From Leucobacter sp. UT-8R-CII-1-4 (lineage in GTDB: Bacteria > Actinomycetota > Actinomycetes > Actinomycetales > Microbacteriaceae): a DNA stretch of 64,000 nt. Under the pieces are notes generated by a model. The model ran no database searches. It worked only from the letters and a program-made list of their open reading frames with translations, and was not told the origin of the DNA. Positions 26,711 through 35,347 of the stretch are shown one piece after another (the stretch's first letter is position 1; each line of letters starts with the position of its first letter). The stretch spans positions 620,001 through 684,000 of the forward strand of contig NZ_JASCRS010000001.1 in NCBI RefSeq assembly GCF_030010235.1, read 5' to 3'. A program made the translations under genes and the position numbers.

Positions 26711-28735
26711 GTGGCCGACGCATCCATACAAACGAACGCACCGCGAAAGCGGCAACACCGCTGGATCGCGGCGCTCGTTGCCCTCGGTCTCACCGCCACC
26801 GGCGCGCTCGTGTATACCGCCGCAGCTCACGCCGCAACCGAACTCACCACCTACGTGTCCGACGCGAACGGCGGCACCTCGCAGGTGAATGCGACAGTGC
26901 TCACCTCAAGCACCACCACTTTGACGACCGGCTTCTACGTCTGCAACACGACCCTGTCGATCACTTCACAAGTTGTGGTGAGCAACGGTGCTAACGTCCG
27001 AATCATTTTGGGTGATAAATGCTACCTCCAAATCAACGGAACCTATGCAGGAATCCGAGTACCAAAGGGCAGCCGACTCGAATTTTACGGACAGACAAAC
27101 AACACTGGTGCGGCAAAAATCGCGAGCGCCGATGGCCCCGGTATCGGCGAGGGCACCAGCAACGCTGGCTTCACCAGCGCAAACGGTACGATTCTCTTTT
27201 TTGGTGGCCACGTGTGGGCATACGCAAGAAAGCCCGGGCCGGGCAATGGACGATCGTTCCCCGGCATCGGCACCACCGGCACGACTGCATCAGGCATTCC
27301 GGACCCAATCGGCGTCTATTGGAACGCGAGCGTATATGCGATGGGCACAAATGGTAGCACCTCTGAGGCTGCTGCCCCTGGCATCGGCACAGGCTTCAGC
27401 AATAGCCAACAATCACCCCCTACGCCTGGCTCGATCTCGATCAACACCACGGGGCTAGTACAAGGGGTTCCGGGTACCAAGGGCAGTTTCTTCTATGCTG
27501 TCGGTATCGGCCAGGGTCCCTGGAATGTCGGCGGTGGCGGCCAATCAGTTTACACTTCCAGCATTAGTACTACCGCTACCGGGCCCGGCAAGTTGTACCT
27601 CAAAGACTGGCAAGGCGATATCACAAGTGAATCGATTCTCAATTATGTCGCTACTGGCAGCAATGTGACCTTCGTTCCGAGCCCAAACAGTGGCGCAAAA
27701 CTCCGCACCATAGACACCGGGCTCACCCTTGTCTCCGAAGGCTCCTCGCTAACCTACCGCTTACCCGCCACCGGGAGTGTCTCGAAGGCCGCCTCTTTCT
27801 GGTACCCCACCACCTCAACGGTTACGACCACCCAGGCAGGCAGTCAAACCTTCCCTGGCAATGTCACGATCAACGGATCCATCACCCAAAACTCCACCGG
27901 CGCACTGATCGGCGCTGCCGGGCAAGCGCAACTCTGGATCAATGGCGCCCTCGCCGGGACCCAGAACGTCAACGCCCTAGGGAGAGTTGCTTTCACCCAT
28001 ACCGCGCCACCCATCGGCACCTACAGCTACCAAATCAAATACTTGGGCGTGACCACTTCCCCGTTCCTCGAACCGTCTGAATCGACACCACTCACCGGGT
28101 TCGAAGTGCTGGCGAACCCGCAAAACCCGCTCACCCTCACCGGTCTCGACAGCACAAGCTACACCTACGGTGACGCCCCCATACCGGTCACCGTAACCGG
28201 CGGGTCAGGCACCGGCGTGTTTAATCTGACCTCTTCAAACCCTGCCGTCGCATCGTTTGGCACAATCACCGCTGGCACTAGCTCCCTCACCATCAACCAG
28301 GCAGGCACCTTCACCGTTACCGGCACAAGAGCGGGCGACACAAACTATGGCGAAGCCACACTCACCGCCCCCACCATCACAGTGTCAGCAGCTACCCCGG
28401 CAGCGACCCTCACCCGCACCGGGGGTGATACCGCTTTCACACCGGTAGATCTCACCATGACCGTTCACTCACGTGGCACCGGCACCACCCCACAAGGACT
28501 CGTGCAGTTCAGCCTGAAAAACAAGAAACTGGGCGACCCGCTCCCACTCGTAGACAACGGCGACGGCACCGCGAGCGTTTCCCTTACCGGGATCCCACTC
28601 GCGAACACCCAGTCACAATCAGTCGAAGCGGTCTATCTCGGCCAAACAGGCAAATACTCGACCGTCACGAAAACTGATTTCTGGTATCTCGGCGCAGACG
28701 GGTTCTGCGTTGTAGAAACACCGCCAACACCATAA
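26711..28735 (+). CDS. Secreted beta-helix/Ig-like protein, paralog 2 of 3
   Basis: 674 residues with the same plan as paralog 1: signal peptide (PRKRQHRWIAALVALGLTAT to AHA), Cys pair in FYVCNTT and LGDKC, RLEFYGQ, the Gly-Ile-Gly helix repeats, then Ig-like, YDG/MBG-like and Ig-like type 3 modules, ending WYLGADGFCVVETPPTP. Its YDG/MBG-like module is close to paralog 1, while its last module is almost identical to paralog 3. The GTG at 26711 has GGGGAG four bases upstream; a TTG at 26687 is in frame but less likely. The helix region has diverged strongly from its siblings, which is the pattern expected of a ligand- or host-facing surface. Confidence 0.85.
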   Translation: MADASIQTNAPRKRQHRWIAALVALGLTATGALVYTAAAHAATELTTYVSDANGGTSQVNATVLTSSTTTLTTGFYVCNTTLSITSQVVVSNGANVRIILGDKCYLQINGTYAGIRVPKGSRLEFYGQTNNTGAAKIASADGPGIGEGTSNAGFTSANGTILFFGGHVWAYARKPGPGNGRSFPGIGTTGTTASGIPDPIGVYWNASVYAMGTNGSTSEAAAPGIGTGFSNSQQSPPTPGSISINTTGLVQGVPGTKGSFFYAVGIGQGPWNVGGGGQSVYTSSISTTATGPGKLYLKDWQGDITSESILNYVATGSNVTFVPSPNSGAKLRTIDTGLTLVSEGSSLTYRLPATGSVSKAASFWYPTTSTVTTTQAGSQTFPGNVTINGSITQNSTGALIGAAGQAQLWINGALAGTQNVNALGRVAFTHTAPPIGTYSYQIKYLGVTTSPFLEPSESTPLTGFEVLANPQNPLTLTGLDSTSYTYGDAPIPVTVTGGSGTGVFNLTSSNPAVASFGTITAGTSSLTINQAGTFTVTGTRAGDTNYGEATLTAPTITVSAATPAATLTRTGGDTAFTPVDLTMTVHSRGTGTTPQGLVQFSLKNKKLGDPLPLVDNGDGTASVSLTGIPLANTQSQSVEAVYLGQTGKYSTVTKTDFWYLGADGFCVVETPPTP

Positions 28736-29114
28736 GCAGCAATATCAAGCCGCTGCGAATCAGGCACGTGGCATGAGTGTATGGTACGACGCAGCCCGCT
28801 GCCTGTGCTCGCTCTCCGTGTTGCTGCGTTCGGGCAGGCAGCTTCCCCGTCATCCTGCGTTCGCGTGGCGAATCACGGACCGCGCTCACCTTGAAGCTTC
28901 GGTGAGTCCCGCGGCTCACTCCGTTCGGGGTTAGACAGCACAGAAGCTGTCTAAGTACCCAGCCAAACCTACCTATTTCTCATCCTCTGGCCACTCCGAT
29001 ATTCCCCGCTCCCCTTAGCGAAGAGGCAAGGGGGTGATGCCTAACATAAGGTTTCTTTGGATAACCGCCCACACACGCCCCCCAATATCTCTTGTCTCAT
29101 TTTGGAGGGGAACT
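28736..29114. other. Spacer between paralogs 2 and 3
   Basis: 379 bases without a gene. It holds the shared 3' flank (28736-28795) and, from 28856, the second copy of the 340-bp leader repeat. Within it are a perfect hairpin at 28931-28954 and, near 29008-29030, a CCCCTT/AAGGGG hairpin. An open minus-strand frame across it looks non-coding. Confidence 0.7.
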
Positions 29115-29195
29115 GTGTCCCACGCGTCAACTGAAACCATCGCGCCGCGGAAACGGCGATCACGCTGGATCGCCGCACTTGTCGCCCTCGGTCTC
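28856..29195 (+). repeat. Leader/signal-peptide repeat, copy 2
   Basis: Second copy of the repeat at 24186-24525, including the TAACAT box, GGAGGGG site and signal-peptide codons. Differences are scattered in the first half and rare in the second. Confidence 0.85.
28931..28954. repeat. Perfect hairpin within the leader repeat
   Basis: TTAGACAGC and GCTGTCTAA (9 bp) around ACAGAA. The matching site before paralog 1 (24261-24284) has lost the outer pairs on the left arm. Confidence 0.75.
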
Positions 29196-31085
29196 ACTAC
29201 TACCGGGGTGGTCGCATCTACAGTCGCGGCGAACGCCGCAACCCTACTCGCCACATTTGTGTCAGACGCGAACGGTGGCACCTCATATGTGACTGCGACA
29301 GTGCTCACCTCAAGCTCAACCAATCTTTCTGGCGGTTGGTACGTCTGCAACTCGACCCTGACGATCAATTCATCGGTCGCAATAAGCTCTGCAACCAATC
29401 TCATTTTGGCTGATAATTGCACCCTTACTATCAACGGAAGCGCCTACGGGATCCGTGTACCGTCGAACACCACACTCAGCTTTTACGGGCAGGTAAAAAA
29501 CTCAGGTCAGGCAGTCATCAGAGCTTCTAATGGTGTCGCCATCGGAGATACTTTCCTCCAGCACGGTGCAATTAATTTTCAGGGTGGCCATGTGGCGGCA
29601 ACCTCAGTCTCGACGGGAACCCCAGCGTTCCCCGGCATTGGCACTTCCGGCACAGATGCACTGGGAAGTTCAAGCCCAATCAGCATTTCATGGAATGCGA
29701 GCGTTTACGCAAAAGGCTCAGACGGATCAACCAGCTCAGCCGCGGCTCCAGGTATCGGCACAGGCATCAGTTTCCCCAGGCTGTTTGCAAGCCCGCCTGT
29801 TGGCAAAATCACCGTGAACACCACTGGGCTGGTAACTGCCATTCCAGGAACACCCGGCAGCACTTTCGCCTCGTCCCCTGGCGTTGGCAGAGGAGGCTGG
29901 GAGTCGAGCAACAGCTATGCAGCGACAGTGAATAGTTATGCAATTGGCAGTAGTCAAACTGGTCCGGGCACGATGCGCATGCTTAATTGGGCCGGCAGCG
30001 TTGTATCCGCCACAAGCCAAACCAACGTCGTGGCCGGGAGCAATGTGACGTTCGTTGCGACTCCGAATAGTGGCGCGAAGCTCCGAGCCGTAGACACCGG
30101 GCTCCCGTTCGTTTCGACCGATGGCGTCTCGACAACCTACCGCCTGCCTGTCACCGGGGCAGCTACGAAGGCTGCATACTTCTGGTACTCCACCACGCCG
30201 ACCGTAGCCACCACCCCGGCGGGCAGGCAAACGTTCCCCGGCAACGTCACCATCAACGGATCCATCACCCAAAACTCCACCAGTTCGCTGATTGGCAGCA
30301 ATGGGCAAGCACAACTCTGGATCAACGGCGCCCTCGCGCAAACCCAGAACGTCGCCTCAGGCAAAGTGACCTTCACTCACACCGCGCCACCCATCGGCAC
30401 CTACAGCTACCAAATCAAATACATGGGCGTGACCGCTTCACCATTCCTCGCGCCGTCTGAATCGGCTCCACTCACCGGGTTCGAAGTGTCAGCTGCTGAA
30501 CCAATCTCACCCTCCATTGCCGACATCAGCGCCACCGGCTACACCTATGGTGACGCACCGGTGTCTCTTTCGGTCAACGGCGCGTACGCCATCGTCTCAT
30601 CAGACCCCGCTGTTGCATCGATTGGCCCCTTCACCAGCGAGACAGGTGTCTTAACAATCAACCAGGCCGGCACCATCATCATCACCATCACCGGGACAGA
30701 CGGCACAACGATCTCTACCCCGCTCATCACCGTGTCAGCAGCCACCCCGGCAGCGACCCTCACCCGCACCGGAGGAGACACCGCCGACACGCCAGCCAAC
30801 CTCACCATGACCGTGAAAGCACGCGGCACCGGCACCACCCCACAAGGACTCGTGCAATTCAGCCTGAAAAACAAGAAACTGGGCGACCCGCTCCCACTCG
30901 TAGACAACGGCGACGGCACCGCAAGCGTCTCACTCACCGGGATCCCACTCGCGAACACCCAGTCACAATCAGTCGAAGCGGTCTACCTCGGCGAAACAGG
31001 GAAATACACGAGCGTCACAAAAACTGATCTCTGGTACCTCGGCGCAGACGGGTACTGCATCGTAGAAACACCACCAACACCATAA
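29115..31085 (+). CDS. Secreted beta-helix/Ig-like protein, paralog 3 of 3
   Basis: 656 residues. The leader and first half of the signal peptide are nearly base-identical to paralog 1, while the mature start (ATFVSDANGGTS) resembles paralog 2. Cys pair in WYVCNST and ADNC, then TLSFYGQ, beta-helix-like repeats, Ig-like module, a divergent YDG/MBG-like module (GYTYGDAPVSLSVNG), and an Ig-like type 3 module almost the same as paralog 2, ending WYLGADGYCIVETPPTP. The GTG at 29115 follows GGAGGGG. The upstream in-frame ATG at 29034 would place about 27 non-signal residues before the signal peptide and is rejected. Function unknown. Confidence 0.85.
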   Translation: MSHASTETIAPRKRRSRWIAALVALGLTTTGVVASTVAANAATLLATFVSDANGGTSYVTATVLTSSSTNLSGGWYVCNSTLTINSSVAISSATNLILADNCTLTINGSAYGIRVPSNTTLSFYGQVKNSGQAVIRASNGVAIGDTFLQHGAINFQGGHVAATSVSTGTPAFPGIGTSGTDALGSSSPISISWNASVYAKGSDGSTSSAAAPGIGTGISFPRLFASPPVGKITVNTTGLVTAIPGTPGSTFASSPGVGRGGWESSNSYAATVNSYAIGSSQTGPGTMRMLNWAGSVVSATSQTNVVAGSNVTFVATPNSGAKLRAVDTGLPFVSTDGVSTTYRLPVTGAATKAAYFWYSTTPTVATTPAGRQTFPGNVTINGSITQNSTSSLIGSNGQAQLWINGALAQTQNVASGKVTFTHTAPPIGTYSYQIKYMGVTASPFLAPSESAPLTGFEVSAAEPISPSIADISATGYTYGDAPVSLSVNGAYAIVSSDPAVASIGPFTSETGVLTINQAGTIIITITGTDGTTISTPLITVSAATPAATLTRTGGDTADTPANLTMTVKARGTGTTPQGLVQFSLKNKKLGDPLPLVDNGDGTASVSLTGIPLANTQSQSVEAVYLGETGKYTSVTKTDLWYLGADGYCIVETPPTP

Positions 31086-31130
31086 GCAGCAATATCAAGC
31101 CGCTGCGAACCAGCACAGAACACACGAAAA

Positions 31131-31171
31131 GGGCCCGCGTTGACCCCGAACAGTTCAGTAAACGAGGGCCC
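31131..31171. terminator. Probable bidirectional terminator after paralog 3
   Basis: GGGCCC arms with one mismatch and CGTT/AACG inside, between convergent genes. On the minus strand it is followed by TTTT. Confidence 0.55.
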
Positions 31172-31242
31172 GCTTGCTGCCTATAAAGTCCAGCAAGTTC
31201 ATTTCGAGCTTGCGGCCCCTGACCGCCATCCCGAGGATGCGT

Positions 31243-31890
31243 CTAGCCGAATTTCACCGGCAACATCATGTCCTGCACCCGATCAGTTGCGGCCGTGTGG
31301 TCCGCCCGTGTCGTTACAGCGCACTGCTGCACGGTGCAGTCAAGACCCTCCTGCGAAGCAGGCGGAACCATGAGGTGCACAACAAACTCGCCCTTTTCAG
31401 GGTCGTCATAGTTCTTATTCGCGAAAGCCTTCCAAGCCCAATCCCCGGTGATCCAGAAACTCGACATCGGCTTCTCAGAGCCAGCAGCTTCGCCCTCCAT
31501 TGCACCCTCAGGCAAACCGCCGAGGCACGGCGAAGGCTTCTCACCCGCCGCTTCAGGCACCTTACAAATCGAAACATAAATGCCGATCTTCGGGTCGTAA
31601 CCGGTGCCACGCACAGCAATCACCTGACCAGGCTCAAGCTTCTGCATATCAACATCTTCACCGTCGAGAGTTTCGACGCTCAGCGTACGGGTGCGACCGT
31701 CAGCACCCTTTGCTTCAGACTGCGAAACAAAACCTGACGGCAACTGCTGCCCCGACCCGCCAGCGCTCTGGTGGGTGAGAATTGGCACGAGAACTACCGC
31801 TGCCATCGCAAGCAAGAGCACCACCGCGCTGCCGAGCAAAACATACAGCAGACGCCGTGACGGCTTGCGTTTAGGGGCTTGAGCGCTCAT
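31243..31890 (-). CDS. Membrane-anchored neocarzinostatin-like protein
   Basis: 215 residues. A basic N-terminus (PKRKPSRRLLYV) precedes a membrane helix (LLGSAVVLLLAMAAVVLVPIL), so it is either anchored or secreted. The extracytoplasmic part resembles the Ig-like neocarzinostatin fold: VIAVRGTGYDPKIGIYVSICK early, a middle ending in WAWKAFANK, and LDCTVQQCAVTTRADHTAA with a likely disulfide near the end. Apo-neocarzinostatin family proteins bind small ligands, but similar folds occur in many actinobacterial secreted proteins, so no ligand is claimed. I chose the ATG at 31890; a TACGAT box ends six bases before it, a leaderless arrangement. Convergent with paralog 3. Confidence 0.75.
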   Translation of the reverse strand: MSAQAPKRKPSRRLLYVLLGSAVVLLLAMAAVVLVPILTHQSAGGSGQQLPSGFVSQSEAKGADGRTRTLSVETLDGEDVDMQKLEPGQVIAVRGTGYDPKIGIYVSICKVPEAAGEKPSPCLGGLPEGAMEGEAAGSEKPMSSFWITGDWAWKAFANKNYDDPEKGEFVVHLMVPPASQEGLDCTVQQCAVTTRADHTAATDRVQDMMLPVKFG

Positions 31891-32114
31891 GCACTCATCG
31901 TAGCCCTGTGCCCGTGTTGAGCGGCACACTTTTGTCTGGGCTGCTGCTGCACATGCCCTGGCAAGCATGTGTCTTGGCCGTGCATTCGCTGCAAGAGCAT
32001 TTTGAGCATCAGAAGAGTGCTAAGATCGCATCTATACGTCTATTTTCGTTATTTTGAGCAGCGCCACGTGGATACAGCCCATTCACGAGGCCCGAATGTG
32101 TAAGGGGGTCACGC

Positions 32115-32300
32115 GTGGGGCGCGGCCGTCAAAAAGCAAAGCACACCAAAGTCGCTCGGGAGCTGAAGTACTTCAGCCCGAACACTGATCTTTCGCAACT
32201 TCAGCGCGAGCTGGGGTCTACAAACGCGAACGAAGATCAGTGGGCTGAATATGCCGACAAGTACAACGATGATGAGGATGACTACGACGACGACGAGTAG
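32115..32300 (+). CDS. DUF3073 small acidic-tailed protein
   Basis: 61 residues, matching the actinobacterial DUF3073 family: a basic N-terminus (GRGRQKAKHTKVARELKYFS), a middle containing TDLSQLQREL, and an extremely acidic end (DDEDDYDDDE). Function unknown. It is commonly found near purM/purF, as here. The GTG has AAGGGGG seven bases upstream. Confidence 0.9.
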   Translation: MGRGRQKAKHTKVARELKYFSPNTDLSQLQRELGSTNANEDQWAEYADKYNDDEDDYDDDE

Positions 32301-32363
32301 CCCTCGTCACTCGTAAGCTTCGTCGCGCCGTGCACACCGCACGGTGATACGTTTCGTGTGCCT

Positions 32364-32395
32364 ACCGAGTGTGTACCTGCGGGTGCACGCTCGGT
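32364..32395 (+). terminator. Terminator of the DUF3073 gene
   Basis: 14-bp stem (ACCGAGTGTGTACC with its partner, two G-U pairs) and a four-base loop, followed by TTTG, 64 bases after the stop. Confidence 0.7.
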
Positions 32396-32469
32396 TTGAC
32401 ATACCCGCGCGCGGCTTCTTCGACCGCGTTGGCACTCGCGCTGGATCGCCCACACCATGCACCCACCAA

Positions 32470-32534
32470 AAACGGCTTTGCCCGTTATTTGGCAGCATCT
32501 CGCGAGAATAGCCAAATAACGGGCAAAGCCGTTT
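32470..32534 (-). terminator. Very long terminator hairpin of purM
   Basis: 24-bp perfect stem (arms 32470-32493 and 32511-32534) with a 17-base loop that holds the palindrome TCTCGCGAGA. It starts 28 bases after the purM stop and is followed on the minus strand by a T run. It probably blocks transcription from both sides. Confidence 0.8.
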
Positions 32535-32562
32535 CAGCGCAGTTTGCGCTCATAACGTGTGT

Positions 32563-33675
32563 TTAGTTGGCGTAGTCGCCGACGAGGCGCACAGCGCCGC
32601 CGTTCACGCCCTTAGCGCCCTGCTCGAAACCAGCGAAGTCACGTGCGCTCGTGCTGATCACGCCAGCCTGCCAAACCTTCAAGCCCTCAGCCGCAAGCGC
32701 TGCAGATACTGAAGCAGCGCGCTCGGCCTCAACAACGGCAAACATGCCGACGCCAAGATTCCAGGCACCCTCAAGGCTTTCAAGCGTGTGACCACCGAGA
32801 TCGGCAAGGTGGCGGAACACCGGCAGTGGCGACCAGGTCTGGCGATCCAACTCGACCCATGAACCGACCGGCAGCACGCGGGCCAGGTTCGCCGCAATGC
32901 CGCCACCGGTGACGTGGCTGAGCGAATGAATCGCACCAGCCAGTTCTGGGTTTTCGAGAACCCGCAGCAGTGGGCCGGTGTAAAGCGCTGTCGGCTCAAG
33001 CAGAGCCTCACCGTAGCTCGCGCCAAGGTCAGCGCTGTGATCGGTGTAAAGAATGTCGCGGCCAGCAAGAATGTGACGCACGAGCGAGAAACCGTTTGAG
33101 TGCAGGCCCGAAGCGCCCATAGCGATCACAATGTCACCATCGCGCACGCGGTCTGGGCTGAGCAGATCGTCAGCCTCGACCACACCAACAGCCGCACCGG
33201 CGACGTCGTAGTCGTCCGGGCCAAGCAGACCAGGGTGCTCGGCAGTTTCACCACCGACGAGTGCGGTGCCGGTAGCTTCACAAGCTTCGGCGATACCGCG
33301 CACAATCGAGGCGATGCGTTCTGGCACGACCTTGCCGCAGGCAATGTAGTCGGTCATTACGAGTGGCTTTGCGCCAACCACAACAATGTCGTCGACCACC
33401 ATCGCGACGAGGTCTTGACCGATGGTGTCGTGTTTGTCGATCGCCTGAGCAATAGCGACCTTGGTGCCGACGCCGTCGGTCGAACTGGCCAGCAGCGGGC
33501 GCTTGTAGCTCAACAGAGCACTCGCGTCGAAGAGTCCGGCGAATCCGCCAACCCCACCAATCACTTCTGGTCCGTGCGTGCGGGCTACCGCCGACTTCAT
33601 CAGTTCGACGGCGAGGTCTCCCGCCGCGGTATCAACTCCGGCCTGCGCGTATGCGTTGCTCTGATGTTCGCTCAC
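32563..33675 (-). CDS. purM: Phosphoribosylformylglycinamidine cyclo-ligase
   Basis: ATP-dependent ring closure making aminoimidazole ribotide, step 5 of purine synthesis. 370 residues with the PurM-family features: YAQAGVDTAAGD, the segment SSTDGVGTKVAIAQ, DLVAMVVDDIVVVGAKPLVMTDY, and HVTGGGIAANLARVLP. The GTG at 33675 has no ribosome-binding site, and TAGGCT ends seven bases upstream. It is divergent from purF. Confidence 0.96.
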   Translation of the reverse strand: MSEHQSNAYAQAGVDTAAGDLAVELMKSAVARTHGPEVIGGVGGFAGLFDASALLSYKRPLLASSTDGVGTKVAIAQAIDKHDTIGQDLVAMVVDDIVVVGAKPLVMTDYIACGKVVPERIASIVRGIAEACEATGTALVGGETAEHPGLLGPDDYDVAGAAVGVVEADDLLSPDRVRDGDIVIAMGASGLHSNGFSLVRHILAGRDILYTDHSADLGASYGEALLEPTALYTGPLLRVLENPELAGAIHSLSHVTGGGIAANLARVLPVGSWVELDRQTWSPLPVFRHLADLGGHTLESLEGAWNLGVGMFAVVEAERAASVSAALAAEGLKVWQAGVISTSARDFAGFEQGAKGVNGGAVRLVGDYAN

Positions 33676-33682
33676 CTGATCT

Positions 33683-33688
33683 AGCCTA
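33683..33688 (-). promoter_or_regulatory. -10 box of leaderless purM promoter
   Basis: TAGGCT on the minus strand, seven bases before the GTG. The two bases preceding it (AGG context) match those before the purL box. Confidence 0.7.
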
Positions 33689-33751
33689 CCTGGCTATTCG
33701 AGTGAAACTGCACGACCGCAGACAGATGCGCGAAGCATAGGTGAGAGGCGG

Positions 33752-33757
33752 GTAGAC
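33752..33757 (+). promoter_or_regulatory. -10 box and leader of purF
   Basis: TAGACT, with expected transcription start near 33764. A GCCGCG/CGCGGC hairpin follows at 33766-33780, so it would form the very 5' end of the leader. The purF ribosome-binding site (CAGGAG) lies unusually far, about 14 bases, from the ATG. Confidence 0.5.
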
Positions 33758-33812
33758 TATTTGAGCCGCGGAACGCGGCACTTCGCCAATCGCAGGAGCA
33801 TCGCGAAATCAT

Positions 33813-35273
33813 ATGTGCGGCATCGTAGGCATCGTCTCTCACGAACCTGTCAACCAGCAGATCTATGACAGTCTGCTCCTACTGCAGCACCGCGGTCAGG
33901 ACTCGACCGGCATCGCTACCGCAGACGGTAGCCAGCTGCACATGGTGAAGGCCCGCGGCCAAGTGCGCGAGGCGTACCGCACCCGCGACATGCGTTCACT
34001 GCTTGGCAACGTTGGTCTCGGCCACGTTCGCTATGCAACAAGCGGATCAGCCGGCCGCGAAGAAGAGGCACAACCCTTCTACGTGAACGCACCGTACGGT
34101 CTGATCCTTGTACACAACGGCAATCTGACGAATACGCGTGAGCTCAATGCTGAGCTGCACACGATCGATCGCCGCCACCTCAACACACACTCAGACACTG
34201 AACTGCTTTTGAACGTGCTCGCCAATGAGTTGCAGCATGTGACCGACGACTCATCGCTTGATGCTGATGAGGTGTTCCAGGCAGTGACCCGCGTGCATCA
34301 GCGCGTGGAGGGTTCGTACGCAGCGATCGCGCTGATTGCCGGGCAGGGCCTGCTCGCTTTCCGCGATCCATTCGGCATTCGCCCACTGGTGCTCGGTCGC
34401 CGAGAGGCTGTTGGCGGCCGCTCAGAGTGGGTTGTCGCGAGCGAGTCTCTCGTACTTGAGTCCGGCGGCTACGAAATCGTACGCGATGTCGAGCCGGGCG
34501 AAGCAATTCTGATCACCCCCGACGGAGAAATGCATTCACGCCAGTGCGCCGCAAACCCTCGTTTGCTGCCATGCTCGTTTGAGTACATTTACTTGGCTCG
34601 CCCCGACTCGGTACTGAGCGGCATCTCGGTGTACGACGCACGCCTCCGCCTCGGCGATGTGCTCGCAGAGCAGGTCACCGCAGAGGTGCCCTCTGGCGAC
34701 ATTGATGTAGTGATGCCCATTCCTGATTCGGGTCGCCCGAGCGCTATGCAGCTCGCGCAGCGTCTTGGTGTTGAGTACCGCGAGGGCTTCTTCAAGAACC
34801 GCTACGTCGGCCGCACCTTCATCATGCCCGGCCAGTCTGTTCGCAAGAAGAGCGTACGTCAGAAGCTGAACGCTATGAGCACGGAGTTCAAGGGCAAGAA
34901 CGTTCTCCTCGTTGACGACTCGATTGTGCGTGGCACCACTTCTGGCCAGATCGTCGAAATGGCGCGGGCCGCGGGCGCAGCTTCAGTAACATTTGCTTCG
35001 GCGGCTCCCCCAGTACTGTTCCCACACGTCTACGGCATCAACATGCCTACCCGTAAAGAATTGATCGCGCACGGCCGCAGCAACGACGAGATTGCGGCAA
35101 CCATGGGCGCCGACCATCTGGTCTATCAGACTGTCGAGGGCATGAACCGCGCGATTCTCGCTGGCCAAGACAAAGTTACGGCGCTCGAAGAAAGCTGCTT
35201 CACCGGCGAATATCTTGCCGGGAATGTCACAGACGAATACCTCGCTTGGCTTGAGGCAACCCAGGTCAGCTAA
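33813..35273 (+). CDS. purF: Amidophosphoribosyltransferase
   Basis: First committed step of purine synthesis: PRPP plus glutamine to phosphoribosylamine. 486 residues. Cys2 of MCGIVGIVS is the Ntn glutaminase nucleophile, exposed directly after Met removal with no propeptide. LLQHRGQDSTGIA and LGHVRYATSG follow. The PRPP site VLLVDDSIVRGTTS lies near residue 368 in the C-terminal phosphoribosyltransferase domain. Divergent from purM; terminated by the hairpin at 35295-35341. Confidence 0.97.
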   Translation: MCGIVGIVSHEPVNQQIYDSLLLLQHRGQDSTGIATADGSQLHMVKARGQVREAYRTRDMRSLLGNVGLGHVRYATSGSAGREEEAQPFYVNAPYGLILVHNGNLTNTRELNAELHTIDRRHLNTHSDTELLLNVLANELQHVTDDSSLDADEVFQAVTRVHQRVEGSYAAIALIAGQGLLAFRDPFGIRPLVLGRREAVGGRSEWVVASESLVLESGGYEIVRDVEPGEAILITPDGEMHSRQCAANPRLLPCSFEYIYLARPDSVLSGISVYDARLRLGDVLAEQVTAEVPSGDIDVVMPIPDSGRPSAMQLAQRLGVEYREGFFKNRYVGRTFIMPGQSVRKKSVRQKLNAMSTEFKGKNVLLVDDSIVRGTTSGQIVEMARAAGAASVTFASAAPPVLFPHVYGINMPTRKELIAHGRSNDEIAATMGADHLVYQTVEGMNRAILAGQDKVTALEESCFTGEYLAGNVTDEYLAWLEATQVS

Positions 35274-35294
35274 CTTCGCTCGCTCAGCGACCGA

Positions 35295-35341
35295 ATAGCA
35301 AAGGGTCCGGCACCATCTGGTGGTGCCGGACCCTTTGCTAT
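35295..35341. terminator. Bidirectional terminator between purF and tatA
   Basis: Perfect 21-bp stem with a five-base loop. It lies between two convergent genes; T-rich bases occur within the outer stem on both sides. Confidence 0.85.
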
Positions 35342-35347
35342 CTTGGC

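Noticed and set aside
28665-28919. Minus-strand frame in the spacer after paralog 2
   Set aside because: It runs from the leader repeat into the coding end of paralog 2, has no ribosome-binding site, and the similar stretch before paralog 1 is not in a consistent frame.
24140-31242. Accessory block as an insertion sequence or prophage
   Set aside because: No transposase, integrase, terminal inverted repeats or target-site duplication is visible; tandem duplication explains the repeats.
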